DNA from: Jeotgalibacillus malaysiensis
Lineage (GTDB): Bacteria > Bacillota > Bacilli > Bacillales > Jeotgalibacillaceae
Direction of reading: 5' to 3'
Assembly (NCBI GenBank): GCA_000818095.1
Contig: CP009416.1
Coordinates: 3,394,501 to 3,458,500 of the forward strand
Length of the DNA: 64,000 nt
Shown: piece by piece, positions 49,371-58,566 of the stretch
Layout of the letters: each line of letters opens with the position of its first letter
Position numbering within the stretch: position 1 is the stretch's first letter
The notes under the pieces: model-generated
What the model was told of the DNA's origin: nothing
What the model saw: only the letters and a program-made list of their open reading frames with translations
Database searches by the model: none
Position numbers and translations under genes: made by a program

Positions 49371-50138
49371 ATGTTGAAGATAGGAAATCACGAATTCTCA
49401 TCAAGATTGTTATTAGGCACTGGTAAGTATCCTGATTTTGATATACAAAAAGAAGCGGTAGATGTGTCAGGGACAGAGATTCTGACGTTCTCTGTCCGCA
49501 GAATGAATATATTTGAGGCGGGTCAGCCTAATTTTCTCGAAAACCTTGATGTGTCAAAATATACCTTACTTCCAAATACAGCCGGTGCCAAGACTGCCAA
49601 AGAAGCAGTACGGACTGCAAAGCTGGCTAAGGCATCTGGTCTTTGCGACATGATTAAAGTGGAAGTCATCGGCTGTGAGAAAACGCTGCTGCCGGATCCA
49701 ATTGAAACATTAAAAGCATCAGTGGAGCTTCTTAAAGAAGGATTTACCGTCTTACCGTATACGTCAGATGATGTGCTGTTAGCAAGACGGCTTGAGAAAG
49801 CAGGGTGCCATGCGATCATGCCCGGCGCCTCTCCAATCGGCTCTGGTCAGGGGATCATTAATCCCTTAAATCTTTCTTTTATTATCGAACAGACAAGTGT
49901 TCCTGTGATTGTCGATGCAGGAATTGGATCTCCTTCTGACGCTGCGATTGCAATGGAAATGGGTGCTGATGGTGTCCTGTTGAACACTGCAGTATCCGGC
50001 GCAAAGGACCCTGTGAAAATGGCACAGGCGATGAGACTTTCAATTGAAGCAGGAAGGCTCGGGTTCGAAGCAGGGCGAATTCCGAAAAAACGGTATGCCA
50101 CTGCCAGCAGCCCGATGGAAGGAATGAGTATCAGTTGA
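49371..50138 (+). CDS. thiG: Thiazole synthase ThiG
   Basis: ThiG joins 1-deoxyxylulose 5-phosphate, the glycine imine and ThiS thiocarboxylate to make the thiazole phosphate. The 255-residue TIM barrel has [10 protein letters not shown] at the start, the imine-forming Lys96 ([10 protein letters not shown]) and the phosphate loop [27 protein letters not shown]. The final AGR[16 protein letters not shown] is typical. GGAGGCGG precedes ATG, and the gene overlaps thiF by four bases (TTGA). Confidence 0.97.
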   Translation: MLKIGNHEFSSRLLLGTGKYPDFDIQKEAVDVSGTEILTFSVRRMNIFEAGQPNFLENLDVSKYTLLPNTAGAKTAKEAVRTAKLAKASGLCDMIKVEVIGCEKTLLPDPIETLKASVELLKEGFTVLPYTSDDVLLARRLEKAGCHAIMPGASPIGSGQGIINPLNLSFIIEQTSVPVIVDAGIGSPSDAAIAMEMGADGVLLNTAVSGAKDPVKMAQAMRLSIEAGRLGFEAGRIPKKRYATASSPMEGMSIS

Positions 50139-51154
50139 ATGGACGATACTCACGCCAGGAGATGTTTGCGCCGATTGGGGCAGAGGGACAGGCTAAATTA
50201 AGAAATAAACACGTTTTAATAGTAGGTGCCGGCGCATTAGGAACCGGGAGTGCTGAAATGTTAGTACGGGCAGGGGTAGGTAAGATCACAATTGCTGACC
50301 GGGATTATGTAGAGTGGAGCAACCTTCAGCGCCAGCAGCTGTATACGGAAGAAGATGCAAGACGGCGGAATCCAAAAGCAGTGGCTGCTAAAAAAAGACT
50401 AACGGCTATTAATTCTGAGGCAGACATTCACTGTCACGTCATGGATGTCTCAGTCGAAGAAATGGAGCAATTAGCTGAAGGCGTTGATGTAATTCTTGAT
50501 GCAAGCGATAATTTTGATATCCGTATGATTATCAATGATATTTCCCAGAAATACCAGATCCCCTGGATTTACAGTGCATGTGTTGGAAGTTATGGGATCA
50601 GCTATACAATTCTTCCGGGTGAAACCCCGTGTCTGAATTGCTTACTGGATCAAATACCGATGGGAGGCATCACATGCGATACGGTGGGCATTATCAGCCC
50701 TGCTGTCCAGATGGTCCTGTCTTATCAGGTTTCAGAGGCCTTAAAAATTCTGGTCGAAGATCGACATCATTTAAGAAAGAAGCTGGTCTCGTTCGATCTC
50801 TGGAAAAACCAGCATTCTTCTATTAATGTCGACAAAATAAAAAAAGAAGATTGCCCTTCTTGCGGGACGAATCGTCTTTATCCTTACCTTTCACTCTCAA
50901 ACCAGACAAAAACCGCTGTTTTATGCGGCAGGGATACCGTGCAGATTCGTCCCTCCCAGCCGATAGACAGAGACCTGGAGAGCCTGGATAAAACCTTGTC
51001 AAAACAGACAGGAAAGGTTTCACGTAATCCATATCTGCTCTCGTTCTCAACCACAGAACATCGCCTTGTTATTTTTAAGGATGGCCGCGTTTTCATTCAT
51101 GGAACGAAAAGCATTCCGGAAGCGAAAAGCTTATACCATCGTTATTTAGGTTAA
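50135..51154 (+). CDS. thiF: ThiS adenylyltransferase ThiF (MoeB/HesA family)
   Basis: This protein adenylates the ThiS C-terminus. The 339-residue protein has [21 protein letters not shown], the ATP-binding [13 protein letters not shown], the conserved [10 protein letters not shown] and two zinc-binding pairs (CLNCL and CPSCG). A C-terminal ~80-residue extension follows the last Cys pair, as in the Bacillus-type ThiF. The start is TTG 50135, overlapping the thiG stop. It is the last gene of the operon; no thiD or thiE follows here. Confidence 0.93.
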   Translation: MNGRYSRQEMFAPIGAEGQAKLRNKHVLIVGAGALGTGSAEMLVRAGVGKITIADRDYVEWSNLQRQQLYTEEDARRRNPKAVAAKKRLTAINSEADIHCHVMDVSVEEMEQLAEGVDVILDASDNFDIRMIINDISQKYQIPWIYSACVGSYGISYTILPGETPCLNCLLDQIPMGGITCDTVGIISPAVQMVLSYQVSEALKILVEDRHHLRKKLVSFDLWKNQHSSINVDKIKKEDCPSCGTNRLYPYLSLSNQTKTAVLCGRDTVQIRPSQPIDRDLESLDKTLSKQTGKVSRNPYLLSFSTTEHRLVIFKDGRVFIHGTKSIPEAKSLYHRYLG

Positions 51155-51668
51155 TGTGCTTTTATCGTAATAACTGACCCTGTGTTATGCACCATTCCAC
51201 CGCAACTTTATTTAGAATTAATTGTGTGGAATTTCTTGACACAGGGTCAATGCATGAAATGTATAAAATATTAAGTGTGAGTCTGAGTAACTGACAGGAT
51301 CCCCTGACTCTTAGACAGCTGTATAACTTCTCTCAATATAACTTTTTAACTAAGAGAACGATGAAATCTTAATTCAGATATTAACTGTTGGTCGTGCACA
51401 ACAACTTGATTTCTATTTCTTAATTTAGGTATACATAGGCAAAAATACGGTCGACACCAGATATAATCTTTTACATTAGAAAAAGCAATTGAAATTTCAT
51501 CCGAAAAACAATTCACCCCTGACGTCCTGAAATGAACTTCTGATTATATCTTCCACGCTATTAATATCTGATTTACATCCATATTTAAATTTAACTGATG
51601 TTTAAACAGTAGGATAATCGTAAATATTTTTACCTGTTATTAATAACAGGTATACTAACAAGAAAAGG
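51155..51668. other. Intergenic region with palindromic repeat G1
   Basis: Only the palindromic repeat at 51175-51249 is notable. The rest is AT-rich sequence without ORFs. A TATTAATAACAGGTATACT-like stretch at ~51640-51657 may hold the promoter of the following gene. Confidence 0.5.
51175..51249. repeat. Palindromic repeat G1 (TGACCCTGTGT arms)
   Basis: TGACCCTGTGT (51175-51185) and ACACAGGGTCA (51239-51249) form perfect 11-bp outer arms. ATTCCAC and GTGGAAT are inner arms. A related element is at 52745-52835, past the next gene. Confidence 0.8.
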
Positions 51669-51680
51669 ATGTGGTTCATC

Positions 51681-52709
51681 ATGAATTCAATGAAAGCGGT
51701 AGGATTAACGCATTACCTTCCAATTGACAATCCTCAAAGTTTGTTGGATGTAGTTGTAGAAAAACCAAAAGCAACAGGTCGTGACATTTTGGTCAAAGTT
51801 GAGGCCATATCGGTCAATCCTGTAGATACAAAGGTACGATCTCCTAAGGAAAAAGTGGAGGAAGTTCCTAAAATTCTGGGTTGGGATGTAGCAGGAGTCG
51901 TCGAGGAGACAGGCCCGGACTGTTCATTGTTTCAGCCGGGAGATGAGGTTTTTTATGCTGGCAGTATTGCACGCCAAGGTGGAAACAGTGAATACCATCT
52001 GGTCGATGAACGAATCGTTGGGCGCAAGCCTGCTTCATTAAGCTTTGTGGAAGCGGCAGCTCTTCCCCTAACCTCTATTACAGCCTGGGAAGCGTTATTT
52101 ACCCGAATGTCTATTTCCCAAGATCCTGATCATAACAAAGGAAAGGCTCTGCTGATCATCGGTGCAGCCGGGGGTGTAGGGTCCATTGCCACTCAGCTTG
52201 CAAAACAAGCAGGGCTTACTGTAATCGGGACTGCTTCGCGACCGGAAACTGTCAGCTGGGTTAAATCAATGGGCGCGGACTATACCATTAATCACCACGA
52301 CCCGCTCCTCCCGCAACTTCAGGCAATCGGATTCTCAAGCGTTCCGTACATTTTTTGCCTGAATGCGTTGGAAAAACACTGGGAAGGTATTAGCGAAGCG
52401 ATTTCTCCACAAGGGGTTGTATGCGCAATTGATGATCCAACCTCTCCGCTGGATCTTAAATTACTTAAGCAAAAAAGCGTCACATTTGTGTGGGAGTTTA
52501 TGTTTACCCGCGCTCTTTTCGAAACAGATGATATGATCGAGCAGCATCAATTGCTTAATCACATCGCTGATGCCGTGGACCAGCAAAAATTAAAGACAAC
52601 ACTGGCCGAGGTTATTGGACCGATTTCAGCAGAAAACCTCCGTCAAGCTCACAAATTATTGGAGAGCAACAGTGCGATCGGTAAAATTGTACTGGAAGGT
52701 TTTGTTTAA
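51681..52709 (+). CDS. Quinone oxidoreductase-like (zinc-independent MDR) protein
   Basis: This 342-residue medium-chain reductase has a GroES-like N-terminal half (ILVKVEAISVNPVDTKVR, ILGWDVAGVVEETG) and a Rossmann half with the NADPH motif LLIIGAAGGVGSIATQLAKQ. It lacks zinc-ligand cysteines and resembles the zinc-binding-type alcohol dehydrogenase-like/quinone oxidoreductase branch (ZTA1-like). ATG 51681 is behind AAAAGGATG. It lies alone between two copies of a palindromic repeat. Confidence 0.85.
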   Translation: MNSMKAVGLTHYLPIDNPQSLLDVVVEKPKATGRDILVKVEAISVNPVDTKVRSPKEKVEEVPKILGWDVAGVVEETGPDCSLFQPGDEVFYAGSIARQGGNSEYHLVDERIVGRKPASLSFVEAAALPLTSITAWEALFTRMSISQDPDHNKGKALLIIGAAGGVGSIATQLAKQAGLTVIGTASRPETVSWVKSMGADYTINHHDPLLPQLQAIGFSSVPYIFCLNALEKHWEGISEAISPQGVVCAIDDPTSPLDLKLLKQKSVTFVWEFMFTRALFETDDMIEQHQLLNHIADAVDQQKLKTTLAEVIGPISAENLRQAHKLLESNSAIGKIVLEGFV

Positions 52710-52744
52710 AATCTGTTTGCAGAAAATATAAAACAACATTTTAG

Positions 52745-52835
52745 TGTCCCTGTGTTGAACACAATTCCCATACAATTTTATTTGGGTATATAAATTCAAA
52801 TGAATTGTGTGAGATTTGTTTCTAACACAGGGTCA
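52745..52835. repeat. Palindromic repeat G2 (CCCTGTGTT arms)
   Basis: GTCCCTGTGTT and AACACAGGGTCA are the outer arms and ACACAATTC/GAATTGTGT the inner arms. It is related to G1 in arm sequence and in the central TTTTATTT stretch. Confidence 0.78.
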
Positions 52836-52848
52836 TAACATCACCCAG

Positions 52849-53556
52849 TTATCGTACACTTTTTCTCCTCATCCACTGCGTTGCAACCCACTTTTCTCCT
52901 TTTATAACAGGTGCGCCACCATGAAGCGTTTGTTTGTTCAATTCTTCATCGTTGTAAAAGTATTCGAAGTAGACGGCTGATCCCTTTTTGGGCGTGATAG
53001 AGATATTTAATTCAGGAAAGTAAGTTTCTCCACCATCTTCCACCTCATTTAAATAAACGACCATTGTGCTGATACGATTATTCGAAGCCGCTTTACTGGT
53101 TGGCAAAAAGTAATCATGGTGCGCTTTATACTCCTGCCCTGGCGTATATTTCAGGATTTGCAATCCCTCAGCGTGTTCAACCGGAACATTCATGATCTGA
53201 GCAAGACGCTTTTCAATGGTATTGATCAGATCATTTTCTGACTCCTCAAAGAACATGCCGCTACTAGTTCTCATTTGATTGACAACACGATCACTACTAA
53301 TCTTCGAGCGCTTCATTCTATCGCTCGATAATTGAATCAGCTGATCACATTCCACACTGCTCAGTACATCCTCAAACACCACAACAAGCGGCCACGTATG
53401 TCGCTGCGTAAACGGGATCACTCTATCCCCGACGATCATGACAGGCCCAACAGCATCAAAAAGGTGCTGTTCTGCCGCTCTTTCAGGCGCTGTCATATAC
53501 CCTTCCATCAACGGTTCTTTCACATTAGTTAAATCATGGTCAGGCGTCATATTCAT
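52849..53556 (-). CDS. Fe(II)/2-oxoglutarate-dependent prolyl 4-hydroxylase-like protein
   Basis: The 235-residue protein has a P4H-alpha-type double-stranded beta helix: RTSSGMFFEESEN, YKAHHDYFLP (HxD iron ligands, His and Asp), FFPELNISITP-like LNISITPKKGSAVYFE and LHGGAPVIKGEKWVATQW (distal His and the 2-oxoglutarate Lys). Similar enzymes in Bacillus hydroxylate proline residues on protein targets that are mostly unknown. The start ATG 53556 has AGGAT upstream. It is monocistronic. Confidence 0.87.
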   Translation of the reverse strand: MNMTPDHDLTNVKEPLMEGYMTAPERAAEQHLFDAVGPVMIVGDRVIPFTQRHTWPLVVVFEDVLSSVECDQLIQLSSDRMKRSKISSDRVVNQMRTSSGMFFEESENDLINTIEKRLAQIMNVPVEHAEGLQILKYTPGQEYKAHHDYFLPTSKAASNNRISTMVVYLNEVEDGGETYFPELNISITPKKGSAVYFEYFYNDEELNKQTLHGGAPVIKGEKWVATQWMRRKSVR

Positions 53557-53922
53557 TCGTCATCCTACCTCTTCTGAAATTTACAATATTAACTTTATAA
53601 TACCTTTAATTTCAAAAAAAGTGATATAAGAAAATATTTTATTATGAAGAAAAATGACTCGCCGTTACAGGTTTGGACACATTTAGTACTTCCTTTTGAC
53701 AAATAAGAAGCCCGGGACCACTCCGCCTATTGCGGAACCGGATCCCTGAGCTTCAAATAAAACTTTAATATCTTCATACTCACCGTATTATAACTAGTAT
53801 TATAACTAAATGAGATCTTTCCAAACTGGAAGTACCACCCTTCCAGCTCTTTAAATTGCAACGAATCTTCTACCATCGGTTAAAGATTAGCAGTAATACT
53901 CCTAATGATTATACAAATATCT
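53557..53922. other. Intergenic region with one hairpin
   Basis: No ORF of note. A hairpin at 53707-53754 (GAAGCCCGGGA with TCCCTGAGCTTC, inner CCGC/GCGG) may terminate the gene that ends at 53923 on the minus strand. The region marks the change to a more AT-rich island. Confidence 0.5.
53707..53754 (-). terminator. Imperfect hairpin, possible terminator
   Basis: GAAGCCCGGGA pairs with TCCCTGAGCTTC with one mismatch, with a nested CCGC/GCGG stem. The minus strand then reads TTATTT. Confidence 0.4.
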
Positions 53923-54243
53923 CTATTCCCCTAAATTTAGTTTTTCTAATCGATTGAGTAAAAGCAATAGAGCCTTTTTTCTCCAGAATTCCATACTAAC
54001 CTGTCCACTTGACATGCCCCCTCGTGCGTATTTTTCCACAAAAATAGATTCACCTTCAGTATTGAACGGGTAATTTGTTAGTTTTTCAAAATACTTTTCA
54101 AAATAGTCGATAAAGCACGCTTTTGAGCAAGGAGCTGGTATATCGGCAAAAACCTTTTCTAATTCACACCATAAATAGGGATCGCCTCTAAGCCCCCATG
54201 ATTCAGGCTTTGATTTGAAAATGATTGATAATGACTTTTCCAT
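53923..54243 (-). CDS. Uncharacterised protein beside mcrC
   Basis: The 106-residue soluble protein is of unknown family. It has SWGLRGDPYLWCELEKVFADIP near the N-terminus and a central helix. GGMSSGQVSMEFWRKKALLLLLNRLEKL lies at the C-terminus, a pattern that resembles small immunity-like proteins but without a nameable motif. GGGGG precedes ATG 54243. It lies 226 bp past mcrC on the same strand, so it may be part of the defence cluster or a neighbour by chance. Confidence 0.65.
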   Translation of the reverse strand: MEKSLSIIFKSKPESWGLRGDPYLWCELEKVFADIPAPCSKACFIDYFEKYFEKLTNYPFNTEGESIFVEKYARGGMSSGQVSMEFWRKKALLLLLNRLEKLNLGE

Positions 54244-54469
54244 GGATTTACCCCCAAACCGTTCTTGAGCTAAATCTTTTTGATCGCAGAGGAGTCTTAA
54301 GGTCCGTTATGTATGTAATTGTAATAATTGATTCTTCAAGATAAAATTCAACGCCACCTCAAACCATACATCAATTCATTAAGCTCACGTAAATAACTAA
54401 CGTAATAATGAAAAGTCACTCGAATGATTAATCGAAGAATTTCGTTTTTAGTTAAGCAAATTTATAAAA

Positions 54470-55516
54470 CTACATAAAAAATTGATCTGCATAAGACAAT
54501 AGGCTTTTCTTTATATCGTTAAAATCCTGTTGCAAATCAAGAGATACCACAAAAATTTGTTTACATTTAACCTGGTAAACATGGTCAGGTTGATTTAATG
54601 CTGTTGTTTTCGCATAAATTAACATACCTGCAACCTTTTCATCCGGGCCCTTTTTCCAATTGTTTATATACGAAAAGATTTGATAAAGATTGCTGGACTT
54701 CTGTTTTGCAACTCCGCCTTCAAATCTTGCCACCATATTCTCCGAATAAAATTTCGCATCCGCAATCAATGTTTTATGATCTTTTTGAAGTATAAGGTCT
54801 GTTTGCATAATCGGTAATGCTTCTTTGAAGCCATCATCAACATCCCACTGAATTTGGGGGCGGGATACTTTATAATCTGATTCACGTTTGAAAAATGCAT
54901 AAATGAACTTTTCATATAATGATGATAATCTTTGTTCATCCTTAAGCTCTTTCATGATCTGAGATGTAGAGCTTTCATCAAATAATAATTCCTCATAAAG
55001 ATATCTGCATACATCCACAATGAATTGATAGCGAATGTTTTGCCGGTTATATTTAACATTCTTCCATAGTCGCAAGTCCAGCTCTACAGCTGTTACATCT
55101 GTGAAGTAAGGTAATAGCCCATAAAACGATTTACGCATTTTATGATTTATTTTATTTGAGTGGGCCAGGTAAAGGAGCGTCCCTTTAATAATTTGATTTA
55201 ACAATATATCTTCAGAGAACTCATCGTAAACGACTGCAACTTTTTTATTGACCAATGTATTTTTCTTGATCGTCGTATTGATATCAATTTTCCCTTTAAT
55301 TACATTGGGAGTCTCTTCAACGCTCATATAGTCTTTACTTAATCCTCCACGAATCAAAACGGTGATACCAATCGATAAAATTTCTGCGTATAGTTCTTTT
55401 ACGTTCTTAAAATCTTCTGTTCCGATTTGTTTGTACTCAGAAAGATTTAGCGTTTGATAGGCATAAGAAAGCATGTAGTAAATATTACGAATCGGAATAT
55501 TACTATTTCTCTCCAT
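54470..55516 (-). CDS. mcrC: McrC, nuclease subunit of a McrBC restriction system
   Basis: The 348-residue protein has the McrC layout. NIPIRNIYYMLSYAYQTLNL is at the N-terminus, a central helical region follows, and there is a PD-(D/E)XK nuclease core at the C-terminus (IMQTDLILQKDHKTLIADAKFY: Asp, then D-x-K). McrC associates with McrB hexamers and cuts DNA carrying modified bases. The gene overlaps mcrB by 14 bp. The start ATG 55516 is inside the mcrB 3' end. Confidence 0.93.
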   Translation of the reverse strand: MERNSNIPIRNIYYMLSYAYQTLNLSEYKQIGTEDFKNVKELYAEILSIGITVLIRGGLSKDYMSVEETPNVIKGKIDINTTIKKNTLVNKKVAVVYDEFSEDILLNQIIKGTLLYLAHSNKINHKMRKSFYGLLPYFTDVTAVELDLRLWKNVKYNRQNIRYQFIVDVCRYLYEELLFDESSTSQIMKELKDEQRLSSLYEKFIYAFFKRESDYKVSRPQIQWDVDDGFKEALPIMQTDLILQKDHKTLIADAKFYSENMVARFEGGVAKQKSSNLYQIFSYINNWKKGPDEKVAGMLIYAKTTALNQPDHVYQVKCKQIFVVSLDLQQDFNDIKKSLLSYADQFFM

Positions 55517-57602
55517 CGTAACAGCCTCTTAGTCGTTCAGCCCAATCGTTTGCTTTTTGTTCATTATCAAACCAATACTCAAATAGCTGTGGAATAATTT
55601 CATACTCGATTACTTCCTCTAAGCGATTCGCAGTATCTACTTTATAAGCATCACCAACAAAGTAGCTGTGACCAATCTGAAAGCCTGTCCCCAGCTCTTC
55701 CGTAATTTGATTGTTTAAGCTTTTAATTTCATCAACGACACGAGTCAAAGCCTCTGGATTATCCATTTCGTTTACGTATGAATGAAATGTATCATTTTGA
55801 AAAGCTGGTTTAATTTCAAAAAATGAAAACCTTCTTCTAAGTGCATAATCTAATAAAGCAAGGCTTCTATCTGCCGTATTCATCATGCCAATGATGTATA
55901 GATTCGGAGGTACAGAAAATTTATCATTTGAGTAAAGAAGATTGATTTGATCGTCTCTCTTATCAGCCTCAATCAGCATCATTAACTCTCCAAATATCTT
56001 ACTCATATTCCCGCGATTAATTTCATCAATAATAAAGAAGTACGATCGTTCCGGATCTCGTGCAGCTTTTCTGGCAAACTTCACAAACGGACCTTGTTTC
56101 AGTTCAAATCCTTCTCCCTCAGCTTTTGGACGGAAGCCCTCAATGAAATCCTCATAACTATAGCTTTGGTGGAACTGAACCATTTGGACACGCGTGTCAT
56201 CTATTTCTTCCATCATTGCATATGCCAAACGCTTAGCAATATATGTTTTACCTACTCCAGGTGCGCCTTTCAGAATAAGATTCTTTTTATTTTCAAGCAA
56301 AGATATCAGACGAACAAGCTCCTTCTTTTCGATAAAAACTTCTGAAAGAAAATCCTCAACTGTAAAAGGTGGGTTTGTCTGAACAGTAGGCTTAGATTCC
56401 GCATAACGAATATAGTAGTCAATTGAACTGCCCGCAACGCCTTTATATTTATGATATGCTTCATCAGATACAACGACATCTTTTAATTGTTTTAATTCCT
56501 CAATATCTGTTTCACCAAAAATTGAAGCCTCAAAATGATGCTCTATGTCCTTTAACGCACTTATTTTTTGTTTAATTGTCTTTTCAGTCAAGTTAGCTCC
56601 TGTGTCAGTAACCTGATTAGATAACCAATTTCGGAATTCATTTACTTCAGCAGTTTTGTGGTCAATAAAATCCTCATTGATTACTTGATCGATCTCCTGA
56701 ATAACATTCGGATAAGGGTTTAGGCATGTTAACGTTTTTTGAGGTAAACTTTGATGGAGCTCCCACTTTCCAATTTGAAGCCAGTCCACTTTTCTTCTAT
56801 GTTTAAACTCTGACGCTTCATCATCAAAATAGTAATCTCCCGTAACAATTCCACGTGCTAGTACTTTCTTGATTCCTTCTTTTACATAGACAACATCACC
56901 AATTCCGATTTCACGGTAGAAATCCCATACAGCCTTTGTATCATTAACAGGGCGTATCCCATCCACTCTTTGTTCAGTTATTTTACGTGCAACATCTTCC
57001 TTTGAATCATAGTCTTTTAAATCCCCCAAATAGTCCCAACCAAGTGCGATCATATTTTCGTCGTGGAATAGAGACCATAACCTCGAATACTCGGCTGGTG
57101 AAATCACCCAATAATTGATACTGCTATCAATTTCAACTTCATCGCTGACAATTTTTTTCTTAGGATAAATTAACGTAGGGTTCTCCTGGTAATATAAAAA
57201 GATTAAATAAGATCGCATCAAGACTCCCCAGTCAGGTATCCCGCCTATATTATCAGGCTTACTTCTTACACCTCGCTCATATTCATCCTTCGCATACTTA
57301 TATCTAAATTGAATTCTTGTCGTACCAAACTGTTGGGGGTATCGTGGTGTACCTCCTCCAGTTACCAACTTCTCAATATCCTCATCACTTTGTTCAGTTA
57401 TTTCTTGATAAACGTTTTTAAACTCTGCATATGATTGATAATTGAAAAAATTTTCTTTATAACCGCTCTCTAATCCAAATTTCTCTAAAAAATGTCCAAG
57501 CTTTTCAAGATATGGTGTATACCACATGCCTGTCTTTTCACCTAAATTTTGTGTAACCCACGCTTTATACGTTTCTTTTTGAGTGTTCAAAATATCCTGC
57601 AT
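55503..57602 (-). CDS. mcrB: McrB, AAA+ GTPase of a McrBC system with an EVE-like N-terminal domain
   Basis: The 699-residue protein has the AAA+ core at its C-terminal half: Walker A NLILKGAPGVGKTYIAKRL, Walker B-type FFIIDEINRGNMSKIFGELMML (with the McrB NRGN motif) and a sensor IIGMMNTADRSLALLDYALRRRF. At residues ~160-300 is a segment WVISPAEYSRLWSLF...GDVVYVKEGIKKVLARGIV, which looks like a PUA/EVE-type modified-base reader. It would direct the McrC nuclease to modified DNA. The start is ATG 57602 behind GGAGGTG; eight codons of frame upstream are excluded. Confidence 0.92.
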   Translation of the reverse strand: MQDILNTQKETYKAWVTQNLGEKTGMWYTPYLEKLGHFLEKFGLESGYKENFFNYQSYAEFKNVYQEITEQSDEDIEKLVTGGGTPRYPQQFGTTRIQFRYKYAKDEYERGVRSKPDNIGGIPDWGVLMRSYLIFLYYQENPTLIYPKKKIVSDEVEIDSSINYWVISPAEYSRLWSLFHDENMIALGWDYLGDLKDYDSKEDVARKITEQRVDGIRPVNDTKAVWDFYREIGIGDVVYVKEGIKKVLARGIVTGDYYFDDEASEFKHRRKVDWLQIGKWELHQSLPQKTLTCLNPYPNVIQEIDQVINEDFIDHKTAEVNEFRNWLSNQVTDTGANLTEKTIKQKISALKDIEHHFEASIFGETDIEELKQLKDVVVSDEAYHKYKGVAGSSIDYYIRYAESKPTVQTNPPFTVEDFLSEVFIEKKELVRLISLLENKKNLILKGAPGVGKTYIAKRLAYAMMEEIDDTRVQMVQFHQSYSYEDFIEGFRPKAEGEGFELKQGPFVKFARKAARDPERSYFFIIDEINRGNMSKIFGELMMLIEADKRDDQINLLYSNDKFSVPPNLYIIGMMNTADRSLALLDYALRRRFSFFEIKPAFQNDTFHSYVNEMDNPEALTRVVDEIKSLNNQITEELGTGFQIGHSYFVGDAYKVDTANRLEEVIEYEIIPQLFEYWFDNEQKANDWAERLRGCYDGEK

Positions 57603-58566
57603 CGTGCACCTCCAAAAGTAATTCATTGGTATAAATTATAGCACTGTACTATATTCAAAATGTATTTATCGCCATTTTAGTTATCTGCATATATTTTGCT
57701 TAAAATGGTTTGTTAGCTTTTTTTAGTGTTTAAATCGATAAAAATTATGATTAAAAAAATAGAAAAACTGCCGACTTTTTCATCGAAAGTCTGAAAATCT
57801 TATTTACTTATGGTAAGGTTCACCGTAACAGTTTAAGGATAGCTAAAATTTAAAACTTCTATATCTTATAGGTTAAAGGTTGAAAGGTTGATTAACATCC
57901 CATGCCTTATTCTTTGTTTCTGTTTCATGCTAAATGCTTACTTCAAAAGTGTAAGCATTTCGATTTCGAACCTAAGCAACTTAAATGTCTAGTGACAAGA
58001 AAGTTTATAAAAATTCCATGGTGTAAAATTTTTAAAAGCCATGGGGTTACACAGGAGTTGAGTTGAAAGTACCTTACAAAATAGTCAAGATAATAATAGG
58101 AATAACCTAGGTTTGGTTAGATTATTAAATTAAATGAAACGAGTTTTTTTGAACTGCATGGGATTAACGTTTACGGAATTTTAAAGTATTTTGTTTCTTT
58201 ATACCTTTTTATGACTTTTCAGGACAAAGGAGTTGGAGGTTTGTATCTAATTTGAAGGAGTAAAATCAAAGTATTATCAAAAATGAAAAACACCCTAGCT
58301 ATAACGGGCCAATAGGGTGTTTTTCTTTTGATATATTTACCTTTAAACGCCGACCGCTCTTCAAGGTCATTTTGTTACGAACACAGGGTTACCAGCACCT
58401 ATGCTCACAGTTATATTACAATATATGGATTGTTATTTCAAATGGATTTATCAATTACTTTGAAAGTAAAATTTTAGTCTAGCTTGTGCTATAGAACTAA
58501 TTTTTCAAAATTCTATCTCCAGATAAACCTTTACCTTCTCAGTCAGGATATAAAATGTTTTTTTGT
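57603..58566. other. Gene-free AT-rich gap in the defence island
   Basis: About 960 bp without an ORF I can support. It must contain the mcrB promoter (minus). A bidirectional terminator sits at 58286-58325 and a partial G-type repeat arm (AACACAGGGTT) at 58380-58390. Length and base composition suggest a decayed gene. Confidence 0.5.
58286..58325. terminator. Bidirectional terminator in a gene-free gap
   Basis: AAAAACACCCTA and TAGGGTGTTTTT pair around a 15-nt loop, flanked by A and T runs. No gene directly precedes it on either strand. Confidence 0.8.

Noticed and set aside
58380-58390. Third copy of the CCCTGTGTT palindrome
   Set aside because: Only one arm (AACACAGGGTT) is present; no inverted partner is nearby.
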